Source of the DNA: Streptomyces venezuelae | Lineage (GTDB): Bacteria > Actinomycetota > Actinomycetes > Streptomycetales > Streptomycetaceae | Assembly: GCF_008642375.1 (NCBI RefSeq) | Contig: NZ_CP029194.1 | Span: forward strand, 682,001 to 746,000 | Reading direction: 5' to 3' | Length of the DNA stretch: 64,000 nt | Part shown: one piece after another, positions 34,441-42,960 of the stretch | How positions within the stretch are numbered: the stretch's first letter is position 1 | Layout: each line of letters begins with the position of its first letter | The notes under the pieces: generated by a model | Seen by the model: the letters and a program-made list of their open reading frames with translations, nothing else | Database searches by the model: none | What the model was told of the DNA's origin: nothing | Position numbers and translations under genes: made by a program

Positions 34441-35286
34441 ATGGTGAGGGTGGCGGTGAGCGCGGAGGCAATGGGCGCGCCGTGCTGGCTGAGTCTGGCC
34501 GCGCGCGATCTCGACGCGGCGGTGCGGTTCTACGGGGCGGTGCTGGGCTGGACGTTCCGCCGGGGCGCACTCGGTGACGCGTTCGCGGTGGGCGAGCGCG
34601 ACGGGGTGCCGGTGGCCGGGATCGCGGCGGTGGCCTCGGAGATGGCGGTGCCGGTGGCCTGGACGCCGTTCTTCGCGGTGGACGACGCCGACGCGGCGGT
34701 GGCGCGGATCCGGGAGCGCGGCGGCACGGTCGGCGTGGGCCCGGTCGCCTTCCCGCCCCGGGGGCGGGCGGCGCTCGCGACGGACCAGGAGGGCGCCGCG
34801 TTCGCCGTGTGGGAGGGGCGGCTGATCTCGCGCTGGCGCGTGGGCGAGCGGACGGCGCCGGCCTGGCTGGAGCTGCACACGCGGGACGCGTTCGACGCGG
34901 CCGTGTTCTACGGCGGGGTGCTCGGCTGGGCGGACGGGAGCCCGTCCGGCTGCGAGGTCTCGTACGAGCGTGACCAGGTCGTCCTGCGCTGGCACGGCGA
35001 GGCCGTCGCCCGGCTGAACAGCGGCCCGGTCGAGTCCGCCTCGCCCCGTCCGCAGCTGCGTCCGCGCTGGCTCGTACGGTTCCGGGTGCCGGATCTGGAG
35101 GCGGCGACGGCCGCCGTCGTGAAGCACGGCGGGACGGTCGTGCCGGGCGGCGAGTGGGGCGGGGTGCGCGCCCCGAAGGGCGCCGAGGACCATCGCGTGG
35201 TCGTACGGGACCCGGACGGCGCGCTGTTCACGCTGGACGCGCCGACGGAGGAGGACACGTCCGAGGACCCCGACGGTCACGGCTGA
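34441..35286 (+). CDS. VOC-superfamily (glyoxalase-like) protein, two domains
   Basis: A protein of 281 residues with two tandem vicinal-oxygen-chelate modules, at about 12-130 (LSLAARDLDAAVRFYGAVLG) and about 140-265 (LELHTRDAFDAAVFYGGVLG). It belongs to the same group as the protein at 50262 and mycobacterial Cfp30B. Its small-molecule substrate is unknown. The ATG at 34441 abuts GAGGAG, so a GTG at 34450, nine bases after that site, may be the true start. It lies 99 bp after the flavoprotein. Its stop codon is in the loop of a perfect hairpin. Confidence 0.82.
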   Translation: MVRVAVSAEAMGAPCWLSLAARDLDAAVRFYGAVLGWTFRRGALGDAFAVGERDGVPVAGIAAVASEMAVPVAWTPFFAVDDADAAVARIRERGGTVGVGPVAFPPRGRAALATDQEGAAFAVWEGRLISRWRVGERTAPAWLELHTRDAFDAAVFYGGVLGWADGSPSGCEVSYERDQVVLRWHGEAVARLNSGPVESASPRPQLRPRWLVRFRVPDLEAATAAVVKHGGTVVPGGEWGGVRAPKGAEDHRVVVRDPDGALFTLDAPTEEDTSEDPDGHG

Positions 35287-35301
35287 GTGACCGTCGGGGT
35301 C
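35266..35301. terminator. bidirectional hairpin terminator holding the VOC stop codon
   Basis: Perfect 15-bp arms (GACCCCGACGGTCAC at 35266-35280 and its complement at 35287-35301) enclose the six-base loop GGCTGA, which includes the TGA stop. It separates the convergent VOC and MFS genes. Confidence 0.8.
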
Positions 35302-35328
35302 TGCGGCGGCTCGTCTGCCGATGGCCGG

Positions 35329-36807
35329 TTACGGGGCCGCGGCGGGGCGGCGCGCCCCGGCATCGGCCTCCGGATCGGCAGCGACGACACCGGACGCGCC
35401 GCCCGAGCCTGCCGACGGGGCCTTGGCCGGGATGAGGGCGGCGACCACCGCGGCCACGAGGCCGACCCCTGCGCCGATGAGCATGGCGGCGCGGAAGCCG
35501 TCCTCGGAGGGCAGCGCGTGCCCGCCGAGCGTGGTGGTCATCTGGGCGAGGACGACGCCGATGACGGCGGCCGAGACGGATGTGCCGATGGAGCGCATCA
35601 GGGTGTTGAAGCTGTTGGCCGAGGCCGTCTCCTCCTGCGGGACCGCGCCCATGATGAGCGCGGGCATCGCCCCGTAGGCGAGACCCACCCCGGTGTTGCA
35701 GATGAGCGTCACGACGAGCAGGCCCCAGGTGGAGCCCATCAGCGCGAGGGAGGAGGCGTATCCGGCGGAGATGACCAGGGCGCCGACGGAGAGGGTGACC
35801 TTGGGGCCGCGGGCGGCCGACAGCTTGGCGCCGAGCGGGGCCAGGGCCATCATCATCAGGCCCGCCGGGGCCATCCAGAGACCCATCGCCATCATCGACT
35901 GGCCGAGGCCGTAGCCGGTGGCCTCGGGCAGCTGGAGCAGCTGCGGGACGACCAGGGACTGCGCGTACATGGCGAAGCCGACGAGGACCGAGGCCGCGTT
36001 CGTCAGCAGGACCACGGGGCGGGCGGTGACCCGCAGGTCGACGAGCGGTTCCGGGGTCCGCAGCTCCCACGCGCCCCAGGCGAGCAGGACGACGGCCGAG
36101 CCGGCGAAGAGGCCGAGGGTGGTGCCGCTGCCCCAGCCCCAGGTCGCGCCCTTGGAGACGGCGAGCAGCAGGGCGACGAGGCCGGCGCCGAGGCCGAGGG
36201 CGCCGGGCACGTCGAACCGGCCGGGGGCGGGGTTGCGCGGTCCCGCGGGCACGACGCGCCAGATCAGGAGGCCGGCGAGGAGGCTGAAGGCTGCGGCGAC
36301 CCAGAAGAGCACGCGCCAGCTGGCGTTCTCGGCGACGGCTGCGGAGAAGGGCAGGCCGAGGGCTCCGCCGACGCCCATGGAGGCGCTCATCAGCGCGATG
36401 GAGCCGCCGAGCTTCTCGGGCGGCAGGACGTCCCGGAGGAGGCTGATGCCGACGGGGACGACGCCCATGCCGAGGCCCTGGAGACCACGTCCGACGATCA
36501 TCGGTACGACGGAGGAGGCGAGAGCGCAGACGACGGAGCCGGCGATCAGCGGGACGACCGAGGCGAGCAGGACCCGGCGCTTGCCCAGGGTGTCGCCGAG
36601 GCGTCCGGCGACGGGGGTGGCGACGGCCGCGGCGAGCAGGGTGGCGGTGATCACCCAGGAGGCGTTGGACGGGGCGGTGTCGAGGAGATTCGGCAGGTCG
36701 CCGATGAGCGGCACCACCAGGGTCTGCATGAGTGCGGCCACGATGCCCGCGAGGGCGAGGACGCCGACGACGCCTCCGGTGCGGGCTTCGGGCTGGGGGC
36801 CGTCCAC
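35329..36807 (-). CDS. MFS drug-efflux transporter (DHA2/EmrB-QacA type)
   Basis: A 492-residue major-facilitator exporter with about 14 hydrophobic segments. It has GRLGDTLGKRRVLLASVVP (motif A) and VGRGLQGLGMGVVPVGISLL (motif C region). The family pumps lipophilic toxins in exchange for protons. The GTG at 36807 follows AGGGAGAACCC and gives the usual short cytoplasmic N-terminus; open frame upstream crosses the regulatory gap and is rejected. It is divergent from a MarR regulator, the standard arrangement for inducible efflux. Confidence 0.92.
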   Translation of the reverse strand: MDGPQPEARTGGVVGVLALAGIVAALMQTLVVPLIGDLPNLLDTAPSNASWVITATLLAAAVATPVAGRLGDTLGKRRVLLASVVPLIAGSVVCALASSVVPMIVGRGLQGLGMGVVPVGISLLRDVLPPEKLGGSIALMSASMGVGGALGLPFSAAVAENASWRVLFWVAAAFSLLAGLLIWRVVPAGPRNPAPGRFDVPGALGLGAGLVALLLAVSKGATWGWGSGTTLGLFAGSAVVLLAWGAWELRTPEPLVDLRVTARPVVLLTNAASVLVGFAMYAQSLVVPQLLQLPEATGYGLGQSMMAMGLWMAPAGLMMMALAPLGAKLSAARGPKVTLSVGALVISAGYASSLALMGSTWGLLVVTLICNTGVGLAYGAMPALIMGAVPQEETASANSFNTLMRSIGTSVSAAVIGVVLAQMTTTLGGHALPSEDGFRAAMLIGAGVGLVAAVVAALIPAKAPSAGSGGASGVVAADPEADAGARRPAAAP

Positions 36808-36838
36808 GGGTTCTCCCTCGGTGTTTCCACGATTCACG

Positions 36839-36907
36839 ATGCAATGCGCATGACTGATATGCATCATGCACATCCATTGCGTCATACACAAGCCGTGCAT
36901 GCTGCAC
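36839..36907. promoter_or_regulatory. AT-richer regulatory gap with several short palindromes
   Basis: The gap between the MFS and MarR genes is much lower in GC than its surroundings. It contains ATGCAATGCGCAT (36839-36851, ATGC/GCAT ends), the palindrome ATGCAT, and GTGCA-TGC-TGCAC (36895-36907, perfect 5-bp arms). It probably holds both promoters and the MarR operators. Confidence 0.5.
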
Positions 36908-36936
36908 ATCATTCCACCGCGAGGGAGAATGCCTCC

Positions 36937-37404
36937 ATGGACAAGCCCGTGGACAAGCCCACCCACCTGGTCGAGTTCGAGACCATGCTGCTCGGCAGGC
37001 ACACCCACCTGCACGCGCCCCGCTCCCGCGCGGGCGGCGGCCTGCTCGACCGCAGCGCCTACGTCCTGCTGAGCCGCATCCGCATGCACGGGCCGATGTC
37101 CATCGGGCAGCTCAGCGACGCCTTCGGCCTGGACGCCTCCACCCTCAACCGGCAGACCGCCGCCATGCTGCGCGCCGGGGTCGTCGAGCGGATCCCCGAC
37201 CCCGAGGGCGGCATCGCCCGCAAGTTCCGCATCACGAGGGAGGGCGAGCGCCGCCTCGACGCCGACCGGACCTCGAACATCGAGGGCCTGGAGCGGGTCA
37301 TGGAGCACTGGTCACCCGAGGACGTGGCCTGTTTCGCGGGCTTCCTCGAGCGCTTCAACCGGGACATCGAGCGCCTGGAAGGGCGCCCCTGGCCGCGCCC
37401 CTGA
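36937..37404 (+). CDS. MarR-family regulator
   Basis: A 155-residue winged-helix regulator. SAYVLLSRIRMHGPMSIGQL and FGLDASTLNRQTAAMLRAG form the recognition helices, and IARKFRITREGERRL the wing. ATG 36937 has GAGGGAG nine bases upstream. It is divergent from the MFS exporter and probably represses it until a phenolic or other toxic ligand binds. A strong hairpin follows the gene. Confidence 0.9.
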   Translation: MDKPVDKPTHLVEFETMLLGRHTHLHAPRSRAGGGLLDRSAYVLLSRIRMHGPMSIGQLSDAFGLDASTLNRQTAAMLRAGVVERIPDPEGGIARKFRITREGERRLDADRTSNIEGLERVMEHWSPEDVACFAGFLERFNRDIERLEGRPWPRP

Positions 37405-37445
37405 CGGGGCGTCCACCCCTCGTACGCACCCAACAGGCAACCCCG

Positions 37446-37480
37446 GCGGGGCCCGTGGCCGAACAGGCCGCGGGCCCCGC
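37446..37480 (+). terminator. hairpin terminator after the MarR gene
   Basis: A 15-bp stem with one G-T pair (GCGGGGCCCGTGGCC with GGCCGCGGGCCCCGC) and a GAACA loop, 42 bp after the MarR stop. Confidence 0.8.
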
Positions 37481-37539
37481 TTCCGTCGGATCCCTTTACG
37501 GGCGGGCCGCGCACCGGTAACTTCCGGCCACGCAAGATG

Positions 37540-37553
37540 TTTCTGAAAGTTTC
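37540..37553. promoter_or_regulatory. candidate maltose-regulator (MalR/Reg1) operator upstream of the amylase
   Basis: TTTCTGAAA (37540-37548) and GAAAGTTTC (37545-37553) are two overlapping palindromes about 90 bp before the amylase ATG. Repeats of this TTTC/GAAA kind occur in Streptomyces amylase promoters under LacI-type MalR/Reg1 control. Assignment is by resemblance only. Confidence 0.4.
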
Positions 37554-37639
37554 CGACTGCGTTTCCAAGGAGCTTCCCGCCGTCCGCCCGGCGCCCTGCT
37601 CCGATCGGTGACGCGGCTGCCCCCTGCCTGGAGATTCAG

Positions 37640-40639
37640 ATGACACGCACCCGCAGACGGCTGCCGGCCCGCCCGGTCGCCGCACTGGCGGCCGCCGCCG
37701 GCGTCCTCGGCCTGGTGGTCGCCACGCCACCCGGCGAGGCCTCCCCCCGCACCGCGCCGGTCGCGGCCGCCGCCGACAACACGGCCACGGTCTTCTACTG
37801 GACGAAGACCAAGAACTGGACGCTCCACAACCTCCATTACGCCCCCGACGGTGGCTCCTGGACGACGGTCCCCGGCGTCGCCATGGAGCCCGCCTGTACG
37901 GACTGGGTGAAGAAGACCGTCACCCTCGGCACGGCCGCGGGCCTGCAGGCCACCTTCAACAACGGCAGCGGCACCTGGGACAACAACGGCGGCAAGAACT
38001 ACGCCCTGGGCACCGGCTCCATCACGGTCAAGGACGGGGTCGTCGCCCACTCCGACCCCTGCGCCGGTACGGAGCCGACGCCGACCCCCACACCGGCCCC
38101 CTCCGCCAAGGCCACGGTCTACTACTCCACCGAGGCGCTCGGCTGGTCCACCGTCAACCTCCACTACCAGCCCGCGGGCGGCGCCTGGACCACCGTCCCC
38201 GGCGTCGGCATGCAGGGCTCGTGCACCGGCTGGTGGAAGCGGGAGGTCGACCTCGGGTCGGCCGCCTCCCTCAAGGCCGCCTTCAACAACGGCAACGGCA
38301 CCTGGGACAACAACGGCGGCTCCGACTACACCATCGGCGCAGGCGTCTCCACCGTGCGGAACCGCGTGGTGACGGCGAACGCGGCCGACCCCTGCGCCGC
38401 CACCCCGCCCGACACCCAGGCCCCGACCGCCCCCGCGCGGGTCACCGCCGCCGCCGACGGCGTCTCGGTGCTGCTCACGTGGGACCCCGCGACGGACGAC
38501 CGGGGGGTCACCAAGTACCAGGTGACCCGGACCGGCGGCAGCGCCGGCACGGTGGTGACCGACGTCGGCTCCACGGTGTTCTCCGACACGAACCTGGCCG
38601 AACGGACCACGTACAGCTACACGGTGAAGGCCGTGGACGCGGCCGGGAACGTGTCCGCAGCCTCCGCCGCGGCGACCGCCACCACGGGCGACAAGCCGGC
38701 GGACCCGACGAACGGGAAGCCGCTCGGCACCGACCCGCGGAAGGACCCGATCTACTTCGTCCTCACCGCCCGCTTCAACGACGGCGACCCGTCGAACAAC
38801 CGCGGCGGCAGCCAGCACACCAAGTCCGGCAACGCGGCCAACGAAGACCCCATGTTCCGGGGCGACTTCAAGGGCCTCATCCAGAAGCTGGACTACGTCA
38901 AGGGCCTCGGCTTCTCGGCGATATGGGTCACGCCGGTGGTGCTCAACCGCTCGGACTACGACTACCACGGCTACCACGGCTACGACTTCTACAAGGTCGA
39001 TCCCCGCCTGGAGTCCGCCGGAGCCTCCTACCAGGACCTGATCGACGCCGCCCACGCCAAGGGCATGAAGATCTACCAGGACGTCGTCTACAACCACTCC
39101 TCCCGCTGGGGCGCCAAGGGCCTCTTCGTGCCCACCGTGTACGGCGTCCGGGACAGTCAGTGGAGCTGGTACTACGACGAGAAGCAGCCCGGCTTCGAGT
39201 ACGACGGCCTGACGGTCGACGCCAAGTCCGGGAAGTCGTACTACAACGGCGACCTGTGGTCGACGGCCGAGCCCACCGGCAACACCTGCGTGAACTGGGG
39301 CAAGCCCACCGGCGGCAAGAGCGCCGAGGGCTACACCGTCTACAACTGCCAGTGGCCGAGCCCCACGTCCGGCATGCTCCCGAAGGACCTCTTCCATCAG
39401 TGCTGGATCGGCAACTGGGAAGGTGAGGACTCGCGTTCCTGCTGGCTGCACGAGGACCTGGCCGACCTCAACACCGAGAACGCGACCGTCCAGAACCACC
39501 TGATCGGCGCCTACAACAAGTACATCGACATGGGCGTCGACGGATTCCGCGTCGACACCGCCGTGCACATCCCTCGCACCACCTGGAACCGCCGCTTCCT
39601 GCCCGCGATCCAGGAGCGGGTGACACAGCGTCACGGAGCCGAGGCGGCGAAGAACTTCTTCGTCTTCGGCGAGGTCGCCGCCTTCGTCAACGACAAGTGG
39701 AACCGCGGCTCGGTGAACCACTCGGCGCAGTTCTACACCTGGAAGGAGCGCAAGGAGTACGACGCCGACGACACCAAAGCCGCCCTGGAGATGTACGACT
39801 ACGAGCAGCAGCAGGGCACGGGCAGCCAGCCCACCTCCACCAACGCCTTCCTGAACGGGAACACCTACCACGCGCCCGACAACAGCCGCTTCTCCGGCAT
39901 GAACGTCATCGACATGCGCATGCACATGAACTTCGGTGACGCGTACAACGCCTTCTCCAACGGCAAGGACTCGGACGACAGTTACCACGACGCCACCTAC
40001 AACGTCGTCTACGTCGACAGTCACGACTACGGCCCCAACAAGTCGAGCGAGCGCTACACGGGCGGCACCGACGCCTGGGCCGAGAACATGTCGCTGATGT
40101 GGACCTTCCGCGGCATCCCGACGCTGTACTACGGCTCGGAGATCGAGTTCCAGAAGGGGAAGAAGATCGACTGCGGGCCGTCCTGCCCGCTCGCCGCCAC
40201 CGGCCGCGCCTACTTCGGCGACCACGTCGCCGGCTCGGTCACGGCCTCCGACTTCTCCCGGGTCTCCGCGGCCTCCGGAGCCGTGGCCACGACCCTCCAG
40301 CAGCCCCTGGCGCAGCACGTCCAACGGCTCAACCAGATCCGCCGGGCCATCCCCGCGCTCCAGATGGGCCAGTACTCCACCGAGGGCATCCAGGGCGGCA
40401 TGGCCTTCAAGCGCCGCTACACCAGCGGCACGACGGACAGCTTCGCCCTGGTCACGGTCTCGGGCGGCGCCACCTTCACGGGCATCCCCAACGGCACGTA
40501 CACCGACGCCGTCACGGGTGACGTACGGACCGTCTCCGACGGAACCCTGTCGGTCGGCGCGCCGGGCAAGGGCAACCTCCGGGTGTACGTCCTGAACGGC
40601 ACCGGCAGGATCGGCGTCCCGGGCCCGTACCTGAAGTAA
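37640..40639 (+). CDS. secreted GH13 alpha-amylase with two CBM25 modules and a fibronectin III domain
   Basis: A 999-residue extracellular starch-degrading enzyme. A signal peptide spans about 1-45. Two CBM25 starch-binding modules lie at about 48-140 and 155-250, both with FNNGxGTWDNNGG. A fibronectin type III domain spans about 255-350. The GH13 catalytic barrel begins near 370. The four conserved GH13 regions are present: DVVYNH; GFRVDTAVH with nucleophile Asp639; FVFGEV with acid/base Glu678; YVDSHD with Asp796. A C-terminal beta-sandwich ends in NGTYTDAVTGD and NLRVYVLNG. The ATG follows TGGAG. It is monocistronic, with a terminator upstream and 259 bp before the next gene. Likely products are maltooligosaccharides. 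Confidence 0.92.
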   Translation: MTRTRRRLPARPVAALAAAAGVLGLVVATPPGEASPRTAPVAAAADNTATVFYWTKTKNWTLHNLHYAPDGGSWTTVPGVAMEPACTDWVKKTVTLGTAAGLQATFNNGSGTWDNNGGKNYALGTGSITVKDGVVAHSDPCAGTEPTPTPTPAPSAKATVYYSTEALGWSTVNLHYQPAGGAWTTVPGVGMQGSCTGWWKREVDLGSAASLKAAFNNGNGTWDNNGGSDYTIGAGVSTVRNRVVTANAADPCAATPPDTQAPTAPARVTAAADGVSVLLTWDPATDDRGVTKYQVTRTGGSAGTVVTDVGSTVFSDTNLAERTTYSYTVKAVDAAGNVSAASAAATATTGDKPADPTNGKPLGTDPRKDPIYFVLTARFNDGDPSNNRGGSQHTKSGNAANEDPMFRGDFKGLIQKLDYVKGLGFSAIWVTPVVLNRSDYDYHGYHGYDFYKVDPRLESAGASYQDLIDAAHAKGMKIYQDVVYNHSSRWGAKGLFVPTVYGVRDSQWSWYYDEKQPGFEYDGLTVDAKSGKSYYNGDLWSTAEPTGNTCVNWGKPTGGKSAEGYTVYNCQWPSPTSGMLPKDLFHQCWIGNWEGEDSRSCWLHEDLADLNTENATVQNHLIGAYNKYIDMGVDGFRVDTAVHIPRTTWNRRFLPAIQERVTQRHGAEAAKNFFVFGEVAAFVNDKWNRGSVNHSAQFYTWKERKEYDADDTKAALEMYDYEQQQGTGSQPTSTNAFLNGNTYHAPDNSRFSGMNVIDMRMHMNFGDAYNAFSNGKDSDDSYHDATYNVVYVDSHDYGPNKSSERYTGGTDAWAENMSLMWTFRGIPTLYYGSEIEFQKGKKIDCGPSCPLAATGRAYFGDHVAGSVTASDFSRVSAASGAVATTLQQPLAQHVQRLNQIRRAIPALQMGQYSTEGIQGGMAFKRRYTSGTTDSFALVTVSGGATFTGIPNGTYTDAVTGDVRTVSDGTLSVGAPGKGNLRVYVLNGTGRIGVPGPYLK

Positions 40640-40898
40640 CGGACACGGAGGAACCGACGCCGTACGGGGGACTCCGGAAGGGCCCCGGAGAGCGGACAGG
40701 CATCGCCGGAGAACGAACAGGACAGGAAGGCGGATTCATACGTGTTCCCGGCGCCGCCAGGTCAACAGTACGTAACGCGAACAGGCTTCTCGGACAGAAT
40801 GCTTCCTTCCGTTCCCCGAGTCTGGGATCTTGCGTCCACCCCACACATCACAGGGCCCGGTCGGCGCCACCCGCGCCACCGGGTCATCGGAGGACGCA

Positions 40899-42734
40899 TT
40901 GTTTTCCCAGATATCCAGCCGGCTGAGAGTCTCGGCCGTCGCCGTGGCGGCCCTCGGTACGACCGTGGCGCTCGCCGCTCCCGCCGGATTCGCCCAGGCA
41001 GCAACGTCGGACACCGCGCCCGTCGCGGGTGCTTCGGCGGGGGCGAACCAGGCCACCACGTCCACGACCACCACCCGGGCCGCCGCGGCACCGGCGGCCT
41101 GGGCCGCGGGCACCCGCGCCTACCTGGTGATCACCGCGCCGGGCGGCACCTCCGCCGTCAGCGGCGCCGTGGCGACCAAGGGCGGTTCGGTCTTCGCCAC
41201 CTACGACGCGATCGGCGTGATCGTGGCGCACTCGACGTCCACGTCGTTCGCCTCGTCGATGCGCACGGTCGCCGGCGTCCAGCAGGTCGGCGCGACCCGG
41301 ACGTCCGACGTCCCGGCCGACGCCTACAACCCGGCGCTCCCCGCGAACCCGTCGCAGTCCGCGACGACGCTGAACGAGTCCAACCGCTGGGACATGACCC
41401 AGATCAAGGCCGACCAGGCCTGGGCCGTCACGACCGGATCGGCGTCGGTGAAGGTCGGCGTCCTCGACACCGGCGTGGACGACCAGCACCAGGACATCGC
41501 GCCCAACTTCAACGCCGCCGACTCGGCGTCCTGCGCCTACGGCAAGGCGGACACCCGTGCCGGGGCCTGGCGTGACGTCGGCACCCACGGCACGCACGTC
41601 GCGGGCACGATCGCCGCGGCGAAGAACGGCAAGGGCGTCATCGGCGTCGCGCCGGGCGTGAAGATCTCCTCCGTCCGCATCGCGGAGCCGACCAGCAGCC
41701 TGTTCTTCGCGGAGAACACGATCTGCGGCTTCATGTGGGCCGGCGACCACGGCTTCAAGGTCACCAACAACAGCTACTACACGGACCCGTGGGCGTTCAA
41801 CTGCCCGGACAACGTGGACCAGGCCGCCATCATCGAGGGCGTCCGCCGCGCCCAGGCGTACGCCGAGGGCAAGGGCTCGCTCCAGGTGGCCGCCGCCGGC
41901 AACTCCAACTACGACCTGGCGAACAAGACGACCGACACCGAGTCCCCCAACGACTCGACGCCGGTCACCCGCACCATCACCAACGCCTGCATCGACATCC
42001 CGACGGAGCTCCCGGGCGTCGTCACGGTCGCCGCGCAGGGCAACGGCGGCGCCAAGGCCTCGTACTCGAACTTCGGCAACGGCATCATCGACATCGCGGC
42101 CCCCGGCGGCGACGGCGCCTCCGGTGTCTACTCGACGCTCCCGGGCGGCAAGTACGGCAACATGAACGGCACGTCGATGGCGTCCCCGCACGTGGCGGGC
42201 GTCGCGGCGCTCATCGCGAGCGTCAACCCGACCTTCACCCCGGCGCAGATCCGGGACCAGCTCGGCGTCCAGGCGACGGACCGGGCGTGCCCCTCGGACT
42301 CCCGCTGCACCGGCACCTCGACGAAGAACGGCTTCTTCGGCGAAGGCGCGGTCGACGCCCTGAAGGCCGTCGGCGGCTCCACCCCGCCGCCCGGCGCGTA
42401 CTTCGAGAACCTGGCCGATGTCGCGATCGCCGACAACGCGACGGTCGAGAGCCCGATCACGGTCAGCGGCGTGACGGGCAACGCCCCGGCGACCCTCAAG
42501 GTCGGCGTGGACATCAAGCACACGTACATCGGTGACCTGAAGGTCGACCTGGTCGCTCCGGACGGCACCGTGTACACGCTCCACAACAGGACCGGCAGCG
42601 GTACGGACAACATCGCCCAGACGTACACGGTCAACGCCTCGGCAGAGGTCGCCAACGGCGTCTGGAAGCTCCGCGTGAACGACAACGCGAGCCAGGACAC
42701 GGGCAAGATCGACGCCTGGAACGTGACCTTCTAG
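40899..42734 (+). CDS. secreted subtilisin-like protease with C-terminal P-domain
   Basis: A 611-residue exported S8 protease. Signal peptide about 1-34 (ending FAQA), then an I9-type propeptide. The triad motifs are VGVLDTGVDDQH (Asp), GTHGTHVAGT (His) and NGTSMASPHVAG (Ser). A proprotein-convertase P-domain follows (VDIKHTYIGDLKVDLVAPDG, GVWKLRVNDNA). I place the start at the TTG at 40899 because GGAGGA stands four bases before it and a signal peptide begins there; the upstream ATG at 40830 adds 23 non-hydrophobic residues. The 259-bp upstream gap holds the promoter, which I could not define. A 16-bp-stem terminator follows. Confidence 0.9.
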   Translation: MFSQISSRLRVSAVAVAALGTTVALAAPAGFAQAATSDTAPVAGASAGANQATTSTTTTRAAAAPAAWAAGTRAYLVITAPGGTSAVSGAVATKGGSVFATYDAIGVIVAHSTSTSFASSMRTVAGVQQVGATRTSDVPADAYNPALPANPSQSATTLNESNRWDMTQIKADQAWAVTTGSASVKVGVLDTGVDDQHQDIAPNFNAADSASCAYGKADTRAGAWRDVGTHGTHVAGTIAAAKNGKGVIGVAPGVKISSVRIAEPTSSLFFAENTICGFMWAGDHGFKVTNNSYYTDPWAFNCPDNVDQAAIIEGVRRAQAYAEGKGSLQVAAAGNSNYDLANKTTDTESPNDSTPVTRTITNACIDIPTELPGVVTVAAQGNGGAKASYSNFGNGIIDIAAPGGDGASGVYSTLPGGKYGNMNGTSMASPHVAGVAALIASVNPTFTPAQIRDQLGVQATDRACPSDSRCTGTSTKNGFFGEGAVDALKAVGGSTPPPGAYFENLADVAIADNATVESPITVSGVTGNAPATLKVGVDIKHTYIGDLKVDLVAPDGTVYTLHNRTGSGTDNIAQTYTVNASAEVANGVWKLRVNDNASQDTGKIDAWNVTF

Positions 42735-42775
42735 TCCTTCCCGGTCCAGTCCGACCCAGTCCTTCCCGACCCGGG

Positions 42776-42812
42776 GAACGGGGCCGGAGCCGCCTTGGCT
42801 CCGGCCCCGTTC
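42776..42812 (+). terminator. hairpin terminator after the subtilisin gene
   Basis: Perfect 16-bp stem (GAACGGGGCCGGAGCC and its complement) with a GCCTT loop, 41 bp after the stop codon. Confidence 0.88.
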
Positions 42813-42873
42813 GCGTACCCGGGGTAACTCCGTTGGAAGAAAGTCCGTACCGAGGGGTAGGCCCGCGCGGCAC

Positions 42874-42925
42874 GCTTGCTATACGTTCCGTCTAACAAGC
42901 TTGCTAGACGCGACGTCTAACAAGC
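42874..42925. promoter_or_regulatory. two tandem TetR-type operators upstream of the AurF-like gene
   Basis: A 25-bp unit occurs twice head to tail (42874-42898 and 42899-42923). Each unit is a palindrome, GCTTGCTAGACG-NNN-CGTCTAACAAGC, with nearly perfect 12-bp arms. Across the junction CGTCTAACAAG/CTTGCTAGACG also pairs with one mismatch. The site ends 35 bp before the gene. The size and symmetry suit a TetR-family dimer pair; no such regulator gene lies next to it. Confidence 0.75.
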
Positions 42926-42960
42926 GTCCGAGCCGCTCGCGCGAAACGAGGAGCCGCCCC

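Noticed and set aside
37496..40324. A 942-codon open frame antisense to the amylase gene.
   Set aside because: Val/Gly-rich low-complexity translation without motifs; the plus-strand gene carries all GH13 catalytic regions.
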